Below, piece after piece: positions 40,011 through 49,068 of a DNA stretch of 64,000 nt (its first letter is position 1; the number at the start of each line of letters is the position of its first letter). Position numbers and translations under genes: made by a program. Source of the DNA: Mycobacterium sp. (GTDB taxonomy: Bacteria > Actinomycetota > Actinomycetes > Mycobacteriales > Mycobacteriaceae). The notes below the pieces were generated by a model. That model made no database searches and had not been told where the DNA came from. It was given only the letters and a program-made list of their open reading frames with translations. The stretch is taken from assembly GCA_016197405.1 (NCBI GenBank), contig JACPVR010000005.1, positions 1 through 64,000 on the forward strand. Reading direction: 5' to 3'.

Positions 40011-40940
40011 TCAGCCCTTGGTCAGGGTGAACTGGCAGACGTCGGTGTAGCTCGTGTGGAACAGCTCCGCGCAGCCGGTCAGGTACTTCATGTAGCGGTC
40101 GTAGACCTCTTCGGACTGGATCTCGATGGCTTCGTCGCGGCGGGCACGCAGCGCGTCGGCCCACAGGTCCAAGGTCTTGGCGTAGTGCGGGCGCAGCGAC
40201 TGCACCCGGCTCACGGTGAACCCGGCCCGGACCGCACATTCCTCGACATCGACGACGGCGGGCAGCCGGCCGCCGGGGAATATCTCATCCATGATGAATT
40301 TGATGAAGCGGATGAGCTTCATATTGAGTTTGAGGCCCATCTCCTTGACCTCGGCGTCGCTGGCCATGGTGATGGTGTGCAGCATCATCACGCCGTCGTC
40401 GGGCAGCACGTGATAGGCGAAGTTGAAGAAGTCGTCCCAGCGGTTCTTGCCGAAATGCTCGAAAGCACCGATCGAGACGATGCGGTCGACGGGCTCGTCG
40501 AACTGCTCCCAGCCTTCCAGCAAAACCCGCTTGTTGCGCGGGCTGCTGGAGTCGGCCAGCCGCTTCTCGACGTATGAAGCCTGGTTACGGCTCAGTGTGA
40601 GCCCCGTGACGTCGACGTCGTACAGCTCGATCGCGCGCAGCAGGGTCGTGCCCCAGCCGCAGCCGACGTCCAGCAGGGACATCCCGGGCTGCAGGCCCAG
40701 CTTGGACAACGAGAGGTCGACCTTGGCGAGCTGGGCTTGTTCGAGCGTCATGTCGTCACGCTCGAAGTAGGCGCAGCTGTAGGTCTGCGTCGGATCGAGG
40801 AACAGACGGAAGAAGTCGTCAGACAGGTCGTAGTGCGACTGCACGTCGTCGAAGTGCGGTCGAAGACCTGTGGTGTCGTGTTTCGGCAAAGCTTCCTGCT
40901 TACTGTGCTGAGGCCCCGGCACGGATGTCGTCAGTGACAT
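40011..40940 (-). CDS. Mycolic-acid / cyclopropane-fatty-acid synthase family methyltransferase
   Basis: This 309-aa SAM-dependent methyltransferase has motif I LLDVGCGWG at residues 89-97, an N-terminal HFDDVQSHYDLSDDFFRLFLDPTQTYSC typical of CmaA/MmaA/UmaA enzymes, IGAFEHFGKNRWDDFF, and a C-terminal RYMKYLTGCAELF. Family members modify double bonds or hydroxy-acyl positions of meromycolate chains. I cannot tell from sequence alone which member this is. It is monocistronic and faces DUF1990. The upstream gap 40941-41095 shows no clear promoter to me. Confidence 0.92.
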   Translation of the reverse strand: MSLTTSVPGPQHSKQEALPKHDTTGLRPHFDDVQSHYDLSDDFFRLFLDPTQTYSCAYFERDDMTLEQAQLAKVDLSLSKLGLQPGMSLLDVGCGWGTTLLRAIELYDVDVTGLTLSRNQASYVEKRLADSSSPRNKRVLLEGWEQFDEPVDRIVSIGAFEHFGKNRWDDFFNFAYHVLPDDGVMMLHTITMASDAEVKEMGLKLNMKLIRFIKFIMDEIFPGGRLPAVVDVEECAVRAGFTVSRVQSLRPHYAKTLDLWADALRARRDEAIEIQSEEVYDRYMKYLTGCAELFHTSYTDVCQFTLTKG

Positions 40941-41095
40941 CGTCGGGCGGATACCCCTCTGTTACCGCCGATAATCAACGGCGTCGTAAAACTTTGTTTT
41001 GTCGCGGGTCTCGCAGCTTCTTCACGGCCCGGTTAGCGTTTGTAGCACGATTGGTGACCGTAAGCACACACGGTGGCGATTCACATACAGAACTC

Positions 41096-42784
41096 TCAGC
41101 GAATGTCACCGACTTGCGCTTTTGCCCAACGGTAGTCGGCCTTGCCTGACGGCGAACGCTGTAAGCGGTCACGGAACAGCAAATCCTTCGGCAGTTTATA
41201 CCGCGCGATATGGCGGCCCGCCTCAGCCACGATGTCGGCCGCGGTCTCGGCGTCGGGTGCAGTGCCCGGTGTCAGTACCACCAGCGCGACGACCTCGCTG
41301 CCCCAGCGCTCGCTGGGCCTGCCGACCACCACCACATCGGAGACCGAGGCATGGTGACCGATGGCGGCTTCGACCTCCTCGGCGAAGATCTTCTCGCCGC
41401 CGGAGTTGATGGTCACCGAGTCCCGCCCCAGCAGTTCGATGGTGCCGTCGGCGTCCCAGCGCGCGCGGTCCCCGGGTACCGAGTGCCGGATGCCGTCGAT
41501 CAGCGGGAAGGTGCGCGCACTCTTGTCGGGGTCGTCGAGGTATCCCAGCGGAGTCAGCCGCTGCTGCGCCAGCCAGCCGATCTCCTCGTCACCGGGAGCC
41601 AGGATGCGGGTCAGATCGGCACTGGCGACGACGGCGCCCGGGTTCGGCGTGAAGCGGCCGAGACCCGCCACACCGGACGGGTCGCGGGTGGCGCCGCCGT
41701 CGGCGGTGGTGATCTGAGCCATCTGTGCGCCGGTCTCCGACGACCCTCCGGCATCCAGGATCCGTAGGTGCGGCAACCGCGCGAGCAGCCGTGTTTTGAC
41801 CCCGGTCGAGAACAACGCACCGCCGCTGCCCACCGCCGCCAACCCCGACAGGTCCCATTCGGGTGCGTCCGGGTCTTCCAGGGCATCGGCGAGCGGGCGT
41901 CCGAATGCGTCACCGACGATGAGCATCATCGCGACGCGTTCCCGGCTGGCCAGCGTCCACGCCTCCGCCGCGTCGAAGTGACCGGTGTTGGCCGACATCA
42001 CGAAAGGCCGGCCGGCCAGGATGCAGCTGAACGCCGACCATTGCGCGGCACCGTGCATCAGGGGCGCACAGGACAGCGAGCCACCGGCACCGCCCCGGGC
42101 GCGGTCGACGATCTCGGCCAGGCTCGACATCGGCTCGCCGGTGCCGAAAGCGCGTCCACCCATGGCCGCCAGATAGATGTCGTTCTGCCGCCACAGCACA
42201 CCCTTGGGCATGCCGGTGGTGCCGCCGGTATAGAGGACATAGAGATCATCGGGCTGCGGCGCGATGTCCAGCGGCGCCGGATCCGAGGCCGCCAGCAGTT
42301 CCTCATAGCGCAGTGCCCCCGGCAACGGCTCGATCCCGGAGCCGTCGTCGACGTGGATGAGGTGCATCGGCGGCAGTGCGGGCAGTACCTGCGCCAGCGT
42401 CGGCGCGAACTGCGCGTGGTACATCACCGCCGCGGCATTCGCATTGCCCAGCACGTAGCCGAGTTCGTCGGCCACATACCGGTAGTTGACGTTGAACGGC
42501 GCGACCCGCGCCGCATACGCGCCCAGCATGCCTTCGAGATATTCGTTGCCGTTGGTCAGGTACAGCGCGAGATGGCTCTGTCCGGACTGGTGGCCGGCCA
42601 GCTGCGACCGTTCGGTGTGCGCGCCCAGCCCCCAGTCGTGCAGTACCCGCGCCAGCCGCCGGGTGCGCTGCGCAGTCTGGCCGTAGCTGAAGCGCCGGTC
42701 GCCGAAGACGATGCAGTCCCGTTCGGGCACTGCCGCCGCCACCTCGGCGAACACTTGGGCGAGGTTGAATTCCACCGCAGTCAC
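41096..42784 (-). CDS. Fatty-acid/acyl-CoA ligase (AMP-binding)
   Basis: This 562-aa adenylate-forming enzyme has the P-loop-like LYVLYTGGTTGMPKGVLW near residue 180 and a C-terminal hinge and catalytic block with INSGGEKIFAEEVE, ending PSGKADYRWAK with the catalytic lysine. It presumably makes an acyl-CoA from a carboxylic acid. I chose the GTG at 42784, overlapping the EamA stop as GTGA; the frame extending to 42904 overlaps that gene. It is the last gene of the molybdoenzyme-EamA-ligase operon. Confidence 0.9.
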   Translation of the reverse strand: MTAVEFNLAQVFAEVAAAVPERDCIVFGDRRFSYGQTAQRTRRLARVLHDWGLGAHTERSQLAGHQSGQSHLALYLTNGNEYLEGMLGAYAARVAPFNVNYRYVADELGYVLGNANAAAVMYHAQFAPTLAQVLPALPPMHLIHVDDGSGIEPLPGALRYEELLAASDPAPLDIAPQPDDLYVLYTGGTTGMPKGVLWRQNDIYLAAMGGRAFGTGEPMSSLAEIVDRARGGAGGSLSCAPLMHGAAQWSAFSCILAGRPFVMSANTGHFDAAEAWTLASRERVAMMLIVGDAFGRPLADALEDPDAPEWDLSGLAAVGSGGALFSTGVKTRLLARLPHLRILDAGGSSETGAQMAQITTADGGATRDPSGVAGLGRFTPNPGAVVASADLTRILAPGDEEIGWLAQQRLTPLGYLDDPDKSARTFPLIDGIRHSVPGDRARWDADGTIELLGRDSVTINSGGEKIFAEEVEAAIGHHASVSDVVVVGRPSERWGSEVVALVVLTPGTAPDAETAADIVAEAGRHIARYKLPKDLLFRDRLQRSPSGKADYRWAKAQVGDIR

Positions 42785-43692
42785 CGTACTGGACCCGGCT
42801 GTGGCGCCGAGGGCTCGGCGCCGGCCGGGTGGACGCTGGGCGGGGAGCGTCTGGTGGCCAGCGCCGAACCGCACAGGATCAGCACCAGGCCGCCGATGTT
42901 CCACCCGGTCAGCGGCTCACCGAGGACCACCACGCCGGCGGCCAGCGCGACGGCGGGGTTGACGTAGGTGACGACCAGGGCCCGCGGGGCACCCACCTCG
43001 CGGATCAGTGCCAGAAAGATGACGAAGGCCAGCGCCGTGCAGATCAGCGCGAGCGCACCGGTCGCGAAAAGCACACGTGTGCCGGGCATCTGGCTGGGCC
43101 AGTGCAGGACTGCCGGTCCGGTGTAGACCACGGCGGCAAAACCCAGGCATGCCGCGGTCATCGGCAATGCGGGCACGTCGCCGAGGTGGCGTGCGGCGAT
43201 CAACGGCGCGACGGCATAACAGGCGGCGGCCAGCAGAACCTCGGTGACCGGCCAGACACCGCCGCCCTCGACGCCCGGGCCGGCAAGCACCGCGACACCG
43301 GCGAATCCGACGCCCAGGCCGATCATCTGCGGCGCCCGCAGCCGGTCCAGCCCGCCGGTGAGCCGGTCCAGCACCGCCGCGATGATGGGCGTGGCCGCGA
43401 TCAGCAGGCCCGTCGTGGAACTGGTCAGGTGATGCTCGGCGTCGGACAGCAGCAGCCAGGCGGCGATGATCTCGAACAATGCGAAGCCCACCAGCGGTTT
43501 CCACCGCCGGACGACGATCGCGATATTGGCCCGCGACACCACGAACGGCAGGAGCACGGCCGCGCCGATCGCGGTGCGGGCGAACACCAGGAACGGGACG
43601 GACAGACCGTCGAGCGCAATCTTGATGAGCAGGTAGGGAATTCCCCAGATGACGCTCATCGCGGCGAACAACACCCAGCCGCGCGCAGTCAC
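42781..43692 (-). CDS. EamA/DMT family transporter
   Basis: This 303-aa membrane protein has ten predicted helices and two EamA repeats; the first begins WVLFAAMSVIWGIPYLLIKIAL and the second is near residue 150 (GVWPVTEVLLAAACYAVAPL). Members export or import small metabolites. The substrate is unknown. The gene starts 24 nt after the molybdoenzyme stop and overlaps the ligase start by 4 nt, so it should be co-transcribed with both. Confidence 0.9.
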   Translation of the reverse strand: MTARGWVLFAAMSVIWGIPYLLIKIALDGLSVPFLVFARTAIGAAVLLPFVVSRANIAIVVRRWKPLVGFALFEIIAAWLLLSDAEHHLTSSTTGLLIAATPIIAAVLDRLTGGLDRLRAPQMIGLGVGFAGVAVLAGPGVEGGGVWPVTEVLLAAACYAVAPLIAARHLGDVPALPMTAACLGFAAVVYTGPAVLHWPSQMPGTRVLFATGALALICTALAFVIFLALIREVGAPRALVVTYVNPAVALAAGVVVLGEPLTGWNIGGLVLILCGSALATRRSPPSVHPAGAEPSAPQPGPVR

Positions 43693-43716
43693 GGCCCTAC
43701 TCTAGGGCCACCACGT

Positions 43717-45978
43717 TCAGGCGTGCGCTTCGATACGCGCCGGGACGTGTTTGTGCCACGGTGTGCCCGCGTAGGGATCGCGCCAGTGCGTCGAGGTCAG
43801 CGCGTTGGGGGCAACCCCGGGTTGTCTGGTGTGGCCGTCGGCGTCGGTGTAGTCCAGCCCGAAGCCGTTCGGCAGCGCGGCGTGTCCGGGTTGCATCGCG
43901 GTACTGACTTCGACGCGGGCCGTCGCGCTGCCCGCCGCGGTGATGATGCGGGCCTGCCCACCGTCGAGCAGGCCGAGCTGTTCGGCGTCGGCGACGCTGA
44001 CCCGCAGGGCGCCGTCGGCGTCGCGTTTGCGCCAGGACGGGTCGCGCAGGATGTCGTTGGCGGTGTAGGCGCGCCGCTCCCCCGCCGACAGCACGATCGG
44101 GAATTCCGCCGAGGTCAGCGGGCGCCGGGTGCTGGGCAGCGCCCGGATCTCGTCGAGCAGCTCCGGCACTTCCAGCGCGATCTTGTTGTCGGGGTGGCTG
44201 ATCAGGGTGAAGTCATCGGCGTATTCGTGTGCGGTGAAAGTGATTCCGGATGGAGTCGACAGGATCGCGTCGAACAGTGCGTCGCCGTCGGCGTGCCCGG
44301 CGCGGCGGATCGCCTCGGGATAGGTGAACGACGCCTTCTGCGCCAGACCCCACAGCGCGGCCGCTCCGGCCAGTCCGTCGGGCAGGGTCGGGCCCAGGGT
44401 CTCGTAGAGCACGTAGGGCACGGTCCTGGCGATCATCGGGTTGGTGCTGACCGCGTGCAGGAACGCCTGCGCGTATTCACCGCGGCCCGCTCGGGCGGCG
44501 CGTCGCAGCGGTTCCAGGTCGGCATCGTCGACGACGCCGAGCGCGCGCACCAGCCGCGCCCAGATCTCGGGTTCGGGCAGCGTTCCCGGCGCCGGGGTGA
44601 ACAGCGGGTGCCGAAGCTGGAAGGTGTTGCGCGGGAACTCCAGGTTGAAGAACGTCGCCTCGGGTTTCTCGAATTGTGTTGCGGCGGGCAGCACATAGTG
44701 GGCCAGCCGGGCAGTCTCGGTCATCGCGACGTCGATGACCACCAGCAGTTCCAGGGCCTGCAGGGCGTCGTGCACCGCTGCCGAGTCGGCGATGGAATGC
44801 GCCGGGTTGCTGCTCTCGACGATCATGGCCCGGAACCGGTCGGGGTGGTCGGTGAGGATCTCCTGCGGCACCACATTGCTGGGCACCAGACCGGCGATGA
44901 TCGGTGCGCCGGTCACCGGCGACCGCCCGGTGCCGCCCGGGCTGAACAGTGGAGCGAACGTCGAATGTAGGTGCTGTGCGCCGCGTTTGGCGAAATTTCC
45001 GGTGAGGATCCACAGCATCTTGTTCAGGTAGGAACACAGTGTGCTGTTGGGCGCCTGCTGCACACCGAGGTCCTCGAACACCGAGACGCTCGCTGCCGCG
45101 GCGATGCGCCGGGCTGCCGCGCGCAACAATGCCTCGTCGACACCGCAGCTGTGCGCGTATTCGGCGACCGGGATCGCCGACAGCACCGCGCGCACATTGT
45201 CGGCACCGGTGACGTGCTCGGCGAGAAACGCTTCGTCGCAAAGGTTTTCCTGAACCAGGACGGCCGCGAGCGCCGCAAGGCACCAGGCGTCAGCGCCGGG
45301 GCGCACCTGCAGATGGAAGTCGGCCAGCTTCGCGGTGTCGGTGCGCACCGGGTCGATGACGATCATCGATCGGTCCGGATCCTTGGCGATCTCGTTGAGC
45401 ACCACCCGGGCCCGCGGGAAGCTCTGCGACATCCACGGGTTCTTGCCGACGAAAACCGAGACCTCGGCATGTTCGAACTCGCCGCGGGTGTGCCCGCCGT
45501 AGAGCTGGGCGTCCACCCAGTATTCGCCGGTCTTCTCCTGCGCCAGCGCATTCGAGCGATACCGGGCCCCGAGGGCCTTGAGGAACGCGCCGCTGTAGGC
45601 ACCACCGAGGTGGTTGCCCTGACCGCCGCCGCCGTAATAGAAGATCTTGTCGCCGCCGTGCTCGTCGCGAATCCGGGCAAAACCCGCGGCGATCTCGGTG
45701 ATCGCGGTGTCCCAGTCGATCTCCTCGTAGCTTCCGTCAGGGCGCCGGCGCATCGGCGACGTCAGGCGGCCGGCATTGTTCTGGTAGTGGTCGAGGCGCA
45801 ATGCCTTGTTACAGGTGTAGCCGTGCGTCCCCGGATGAGCTTTGTCCCCGCGGATGTGCGCCAGGGTGCGATCGAGGGTCTGAACGACGATCCCGCAGTT
45901 GCATTCGCACAGGATGCACGCGGTGGGCTGCCACGGCGCGGTGTCGCGTTGGGCCTCGCGGGCGGTCGTGGCGGCCAT
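43717..45978 (-). CDS. Molybdopterin-dependent oxidoreductase with N-terminal [4Fe-4S] domain
   Basis: This 753-aa protein belongs to the DMSO-reductase superfamily. The cluster ligands are C21, C24, C28 and C56 (C-x2-C-x3-C-x27-C). The molybdopterin domain has KIFYYGGGGQGNHLGGAYSG, ALAQEKTGEYWVDAQL and VFVGKNPWMSQSFPRA. The C-terminal dinucleotide-binding domain includes PNGFGLDYTDADG. There is no Tat signal, so it is cytoplasmic, and no small subunit or membrane anchor is adjacent. Single-subunit soluble enzymes of this kind include formate-dehydrogenase-like and nitrate-reductase-like proteins, but the substrate cannot be read from sequence. It heads a three-gene operon under a palindromic operator. 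Confidence 0.9.
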   Translation of the reverse strand: MAATTAREAQRDTAPWQPTACILCECNCGIVVQTLDRTLAHIRGDKAHPGTHGYTCNKALRLDHYQNNAGRLTSPMRRRPDGSYEEIDWDTAITEIAAGFARIRDEHGGDKIFYYGGGGQGNHLGGAYSGAFLKALGARYRSNALAQEKTGEYWVDAQLYGGHTRGEFEHAEVSVFVGKNPWMSQSFPRARVVLNEIAKDPDRSMIVIDPVRTDTAKLADFHLQVRPGADAWCLAALAAVLVQENLCDEAFLAEHVTGADNVRAVLSAIPVAEYAHSCGVDEALLRAAARRIAAAASVSVFEDLGVQQAPNSTLCSYLNKMLWILTGNFAKRGAQHLHSTFAPLFSPGGTGRSPVTGAPIIAGLVPSNVVPQEILTDHPDRFRAMIVESSNPAHSIADSAAVHDALQALELLVVIDVAMTETARLAHYVLPAATQFEKPEATFFNLEFPRNTFQLRHPLFTPAPGTLPEPEIWARLVRALGVVDDADLEPLRRAARAGRGEYAQAFLHAVSTNPMIARTVPYVLYETLGPTLPDGLAGAAALWGLAQKASFTYPEAIRRAGHADGDALFDAILSTPSGITFTAHEYADDFTLISHPDNKIALEVPELLDEIRALPSTRRPLTSAEFPIVLSAGERRAYTANDILRDPSWRKRDADGALRVSVADAEQLGLLDGGQARIITAAGSATARVEVSTAMQPGHAALPNGFGLDYTDADGHTRQPGVAPNALTSTHWRDPYAGTPWHKHVPARIEAHA

Positions 45979-46011
45979 CGGAACTCCCAGCGTCGACGCT
46001 TTGGATTTCCC

Positions 46012-46043
46012 ATAGACTAATCAGTCTATCGAGGTCGGGTCAA
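46012..46043 (-). promoter_or_regulatory. Promoter with overlapping 18-bp palindromic operator
   Basis: ATAGACT-AATC-AGTCTAT (46012-46029) has perfect 7-bp arms, a TetR-type operator form. On the minus strand a -35 TTGACC (46043-46038) and -10 TAGTCT (46019-46014) lie 18 nt apart, with the -10 inside the palindrome. A bound repressor would block the molybdoenzyme operon promoter. No TetR gene lies within 6 kb on either side. Confidence 0.7.
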
Positions 46044-46074
46044 TGCTGCCGTTCCCGGCATTCGTCTGCTCGTC

Positions 46075-46080
46075 TACATT
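46075..46080 (+). promoter_or_regulatory. Candidate -10 box for leaderless SDR gene
   Basis: TACATT fits TANNNT and ends 8 nt before the ATG at 46089. There is no Shine-Dalgarno, so the SDR mRNA may be leaderless or nearly so. The palindrome at 46012-46029 lies about 60 bp upstream. Confidence 0.45.
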
Positions 46081-46088
46081 CGGTGTCC

Positions 46089-46871
46089 ATGTCCGATGAA
46101 CTGTTCTCCGTAGCCGGCAAGACCGCCCTCATCACCGGTGGGACCAGCGGAATAGGCCTGATGATCGCCGAGGGCTATCTGCGCGCCGGAGCCAGTGTGG
46201 TGATCTCCTCCCGCAAGCCCGACGCCTGCGCGGCGGCACAGCAGCACCTGTCGCAGTTCGGCGACGTCTACGCCATCCCGGCCGATGTCAGCGACGAACA
46301 GCAGTGCCGCGAACTCATCGAGCAGGTCGCCAGCCGCCAGGACGAGCTGCACATCCTGGTCAACAATGCCGGCGCGACGTGGGGTGCGCCGTTCGATGCA
46401 TTCCCGCCCGCCGCATTCGACAAGGTGCTCACGCTCAACGTCAAGGCACCCTTCGTGCTGACCCAGTTGGCGCGCCCACTGCTCGATGCCGGCTCCCGCG
46501 ACGACGATCCGGCCCGGGTCATCAACATCGGCTCGATCGACGGGTTGACGGTCCCCCGGCTCAACACGTTCTCCTACTCGGCGTCCAAAGCCGCGCTGCA
46601 TCAGCTGACGCGGCACCTGGCCTACGAGCTGGCGCCCCGCATCCTGGTCAATGCCATTGCGCCAGGACCGTTTCCGTCCAAGATGATGGCCGCCACCCTG
46701 GATGCGGCGGGCGAGCGGCTGGCCGCCGCGGTACCGGTGAAACGGATCGGGCGATCCGAGGACATGGCCGGGGCCGCGATCTACCTGGCTTCACGCGCCG
46801 CCAACTATGTCACCGGTGCGGTGCTGCCGGTCGACGGCGGCCTGAGCACCACCGTCGGCCTGCAGACCTGA
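46089..46871 (+). CDS. Short-chain dehydrogenase/reductase
   Basis: This 260-aa classical SDR has the nucleotide-binding TGGTSGIG at residues 16-23, NNAG in VNNAGATWG and the catalytic Ser in INIGSIDG with Tyr-x3-Lys in YSASKAAL. The sequence resembles 3-oxoacyl-ACP/CoA reductase-like or gluconate dehydrogenase-like SDRs; the substrate is unclear. I chose the ATG at 46089; a longer frame to 45801 overlaps the divergent molybdoenzyme gene. The shared operator suggests joint control with that operon. Confidence 0.9.
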   Translation: MSDELFSVAGKTALITGGTSGIGLMIAEGYLRAGASVVISSRKPDACAAAQQHLSQFGDVYAIPADVSDEQQCRELIEQVASRQDELHILVNNAGATWGAPFDAFPPAAFDKVLTLNVKAPFVLTQLARPLLDAGSRDDDPARVINIGSIDGLTVPRLNTFSYSASKAALHQLTRHLAYELAPRILVNAIAPGPFPSKMMAATLDAAGERLAAAVPVKRIGRSEDMAGAAIYLASRAANYVTGAVLPVDGGLSTTVGLQT

Positions 46872-46884
46872 GCCGAGGCCGGCC

Positions 46885-47550
46885 TCAGGGCGGCGGCGGG
46901 AGTGCCGGGTCGCCCGGCACCAACGGCGGTGCCGGATCCGGGACCGCCGGGTCGGGTGCCAGATTCTGCAGAGGACCCATCGGGATGTTCGTTCCCGGCG
47001 GCGGCGCCGTACCGGGCAGTGGTTCGCTGAGCTGCTCGATGGGCATCCGGCCGATCGCCCCGTGCCCGATCGCGTGGACGCCCTTCAGCGCGTCGATGCG
47101 CTGGAAAGGCCCCGGCTCCCCTGGTGCGAGCTGGTAGGGCGAAACCTGGTCCGGGGTCGGCACGCGATAGTTCTGCGGGTTGAGGAACTGGCTGTAATCG
47201 AACACGTTGGTGCTGGCGGCCGGGGTGGCCGGCTGGGTGCCCGGCAGCGCCGGGGCAGCCGTTTGGCCGAGCAGCAATGCATCCATGCCGCCGGGCACCC
47301 CGATGGCACCCAGCGGGCCCAGCGCCAGCGGGGCCGGCGCCGGAGCGGGAACCCCCGCGCCGGGATCCGGTGGTGCCGGCACCGGGTCGACCGGTGCCGC
47401 GGGGTCCGCGGGCGGCAGTGGATCAGCCGCCGCGGGCGCCGCGAAAGCCAACGCGACTCCGATCGTCACCAGACCGAGTACGGCCGGGATCCCCGCAACG
47501 GGGACGGGGAAGGTGCGGCCGTGCCCGGCTGGTGCTTTCGGAAATCTCAT
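46885..47550 (-). CDS. Secreted Pro/Ala-rich protein, unknown function
   Basis: This 221-aa protein has a signal peptide (hydrophobic residues about 18-45, likely cleavage after AAPAAA before DPLPP). It is followed by Pro-rich sequence, a central more complex part (about 110-185: NVFDYSQFLNPQNYRVPTPD and RIDALKGVHAIGHGAIGRMP) and a Pro-rich tail. I do not recognise a named domain. It lies 6 nt downstream of the first porin gene on the same strand, which hints at an envelope role. Confidence 0.75.
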   Translation of the reverse strand: MRFPKAPAGHGRTFPVPVAGIPAVLGLVTIGVALAFAAPAAADPLPPADPAAPVDPVPAPPDPGAGVPAPAPAPLALGPLGAIGVPGGMDALLLGQTAAPALPGTQPATPAASTNVFDYSQFLNPQNYRVPTPDQVSPYQLAPGEPGPFQRIDALKGVHAIGHGAIGRMPIEQLSEPLPGTAPPPGTNIPMGPLQNLAPDPAVPDPAPPLVPGDPALPPPP

Positions 47551-47556
47551 GACGGG

Positions 47557-48252
47557 TCAGAACACCTTGGTGATGCCGTAGTAAGCGACCACGTCATCGG
47601 AGTCGGTGCCCGAACTGGTCAGCACCGCGTAGGACCGCAGCGACGACGCTCCGACGCAGTTGTCCACCTTGATGTGGATGTCCTTGACGGTGACGCGCGA
47701 CGAGGTGCCCTTGAACGTCTTCTTGTCGACCACGACGTTGGTGACGGTGCCCGGACGCGGGTCGACCTCCACCTGGCCCTGGATCGGGATCGAGAATGTC
47801 GATCCGAAGGTCGGGCCGCCGGCGTTGAACGTCGTGCTCGGCGCACCGATACCGATGGAGCCGATCAGCTTGAGCTTGTCCATCTCGATACCGCAACCGA
47901 TTTGGTAGCCGGTCTCCAGCGTGCCACCGGCGACCTCGCCGGTGGTGGTGCCGGTGAAGGTCGCACCGACAAGCCATTCCCGCGACGACAGCGATGTCGT
48001 CAGCGGTGCGATCGGCAGCTGCGTCTCGTCTTTGGCCACCACCGTCAGGGTGCGGCCGTCGGGGGTGTGTGCGATACCCGGCACCGACGATGCGACCAGG
48101 CCGGTGTCCACCGGAGGTGGCGGCGGTACATCGGCATTGGCAACCGGCACAGCCGGTGCCGGGTCGGCCGGCGGATCCGCCAGTGCGACCGGAACCGAAA
48201 TCAGGGGAACCAGAGTGCACATAGCAGCCACACTGGCGAAACGATGCAACAT
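47557..48252 (-). CDS. MspA family porin 1
   Basis: This 231-aa outer-membrane porin of the MspA family has an N-terminal signal (about residues 1-25, ending VALADPP). A Pro-rich spacer of about 30 residues follows; this is longer than in classical MspA. The porin domain has TLTVVAKDETQLPIAPL, SREWLVGATFTG, LETGYQIGCGI and the C-terminal LRSYAVLTSS. Octameric MspA porins admit small hydrophilic solutes through the mycomembrane. It shares a nearly identical 5' segment with the second porin gene upstream. Confidence 0.93.
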   Translation of the reverse strand: MLHRFASVAAMCTLVPLISVPVALADPPADPAPAVPVANADVPPPPPVDTGLVASSVPGIAHTPDGRTLTVVAKDETQLPIAPLTTSLSSREWLVGATFTGTTTGEVAGGTLETGYQIGCGIEMDKLKLIGSIGIGAPSTTFNAGGPTFGSTFSIPIQGQVEVDPRPGTVTNVVVDKKTFKGTSSRVTVKDIHIKVDNCVGASSLRSYAVLTSSGTDSDDVVAYYGITKVF

Positions 48253-48282
48253 GTTGTGTTGGCGCCTCTCGTCGTCTCGATC
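48236..48282 (-). repeat. 47-bp conserved 5' segment, copy 1
   Basis: This segment covers about 30 nt of 5' UTR plus the first codons of porin 1. It is identical to 49052-49098 except at one base (48255 versus 49071). Conservation runs through the untranslated part, including GAGAGGCGCC ahead of the start codon, which suggests a shared translation-control leader or recent duplication. Confidence 0.8.
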
Positions 48283-48369
48283 TTGGGAGAAAGATGGGTG
48301 TCCAGGGAGTTCATCGATATTTCGATGAAGTGAAACCGAAGCGCTGCAGTCGATTACAGCGCACTGAGG

Positions 48370-49068
48370 TCAGACGGCTTTGGTGACACCCAGATAGGTG
48401 ACGACGTCGTCGGTGTTGTCGGTGGAGCTGGTCAGGGTGGCGTAGGAGCGGATGAAGGACTGCCCGGCGCAACCGTCGATCTTGATCCGGAAACCGGTGA
48501 TGGAAATCCGGGGCGCGGTGCCCTTGAAGGTCTTCTTGTCCACCGGGACGATGTTGACGGTGCCCGGCTTGAGGTCGATCTTCATCTGGTAGGCCAGCGA
48601 CGGGCTGATGGCCAGCGGCAGGATGTTACGGATACCGGGCGTACCCAGGCTCGGGGTGATACCGGCCGTCGCGATCGACTCGATATCGTCTTGGGTTATA
48701 CCGCAACCGATTTGGTAGCCGGCTTCCAGGACGCCACCGGCCAGCTTGGTCTTGCCGGAACCGGTCACGGCGCCGTTGAAGGTACCGTCGACCAGGTACT
48801 CACGCGACGTCGGTGCGCCGGTGAGCGCGGCGACGGGCTCCATCGACTCGGCACTTCCGGTGACCGCCAAGGTCCAGCCGTCCGGCGTGACCAGCACGCC
48901 GGGCGCTGCGGAGGGCACCGGGCCCGCCGGTCCCCCGGGCACCGGTCCGGCCACGTCGGAGACCGGCACTGCAGGCGGATCGGCCGGCGGGTCCGCCAAC
49001 GCAATCGGGGCTGCTCCCAGCGGAACCATCATGCAGAGCGCAGTCAGGGTTGCGAAACGATGCAACAT
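48370..49068 (-). CDS. MspA family porin 2
   Basis: A paralog of the previous porin (232 aa) starting MLHRFATLTALCMMVPLGAAPIALADPP. It has a Pro/Gly-rich spacer and a porin domain with WTLAVTGSAESMEPVAAL, SREYLVDGTFNGAV, LEAGYQIGCGI and SFIRSYATLTSS. I chose the ATG at 49068 because it aligns exactly with the start of porin 1 inside the shared 47-bp segment. The in-frame extension to 49494 is not protein-like. The two porin genes are tandem, 117 nt apart. Confidence 0.92.
   Translation of the reverse strand: MLHRFATLTALCMMVPLGAAPIALADPPADPPAVPVSDVAGPVPGGPAGPVPSAAPGVLVTPDGWTLAVTGSAESMEPVAALTGAPTSREYLVDGTFNGAVTGSGKTKLAGGVLEAGYQIGCGITQDDIESIATAGITPSLGTPGIRNILPLAISPSLAYQMKIDLKPGTVNIVPVDKKTFKGTAPRISITGFRIKIDGCAGQSFIRSYATLTSSTDNTDDVVTYLGVTKAV

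Noticed and set aside
42829..44970. 713-codon plus-strand frame opposite EamA and the molybdoenzyme
   Set aside because: Shadow frame rich in Gly, Arg and Gln; the minus-strand genes have clear motifs.
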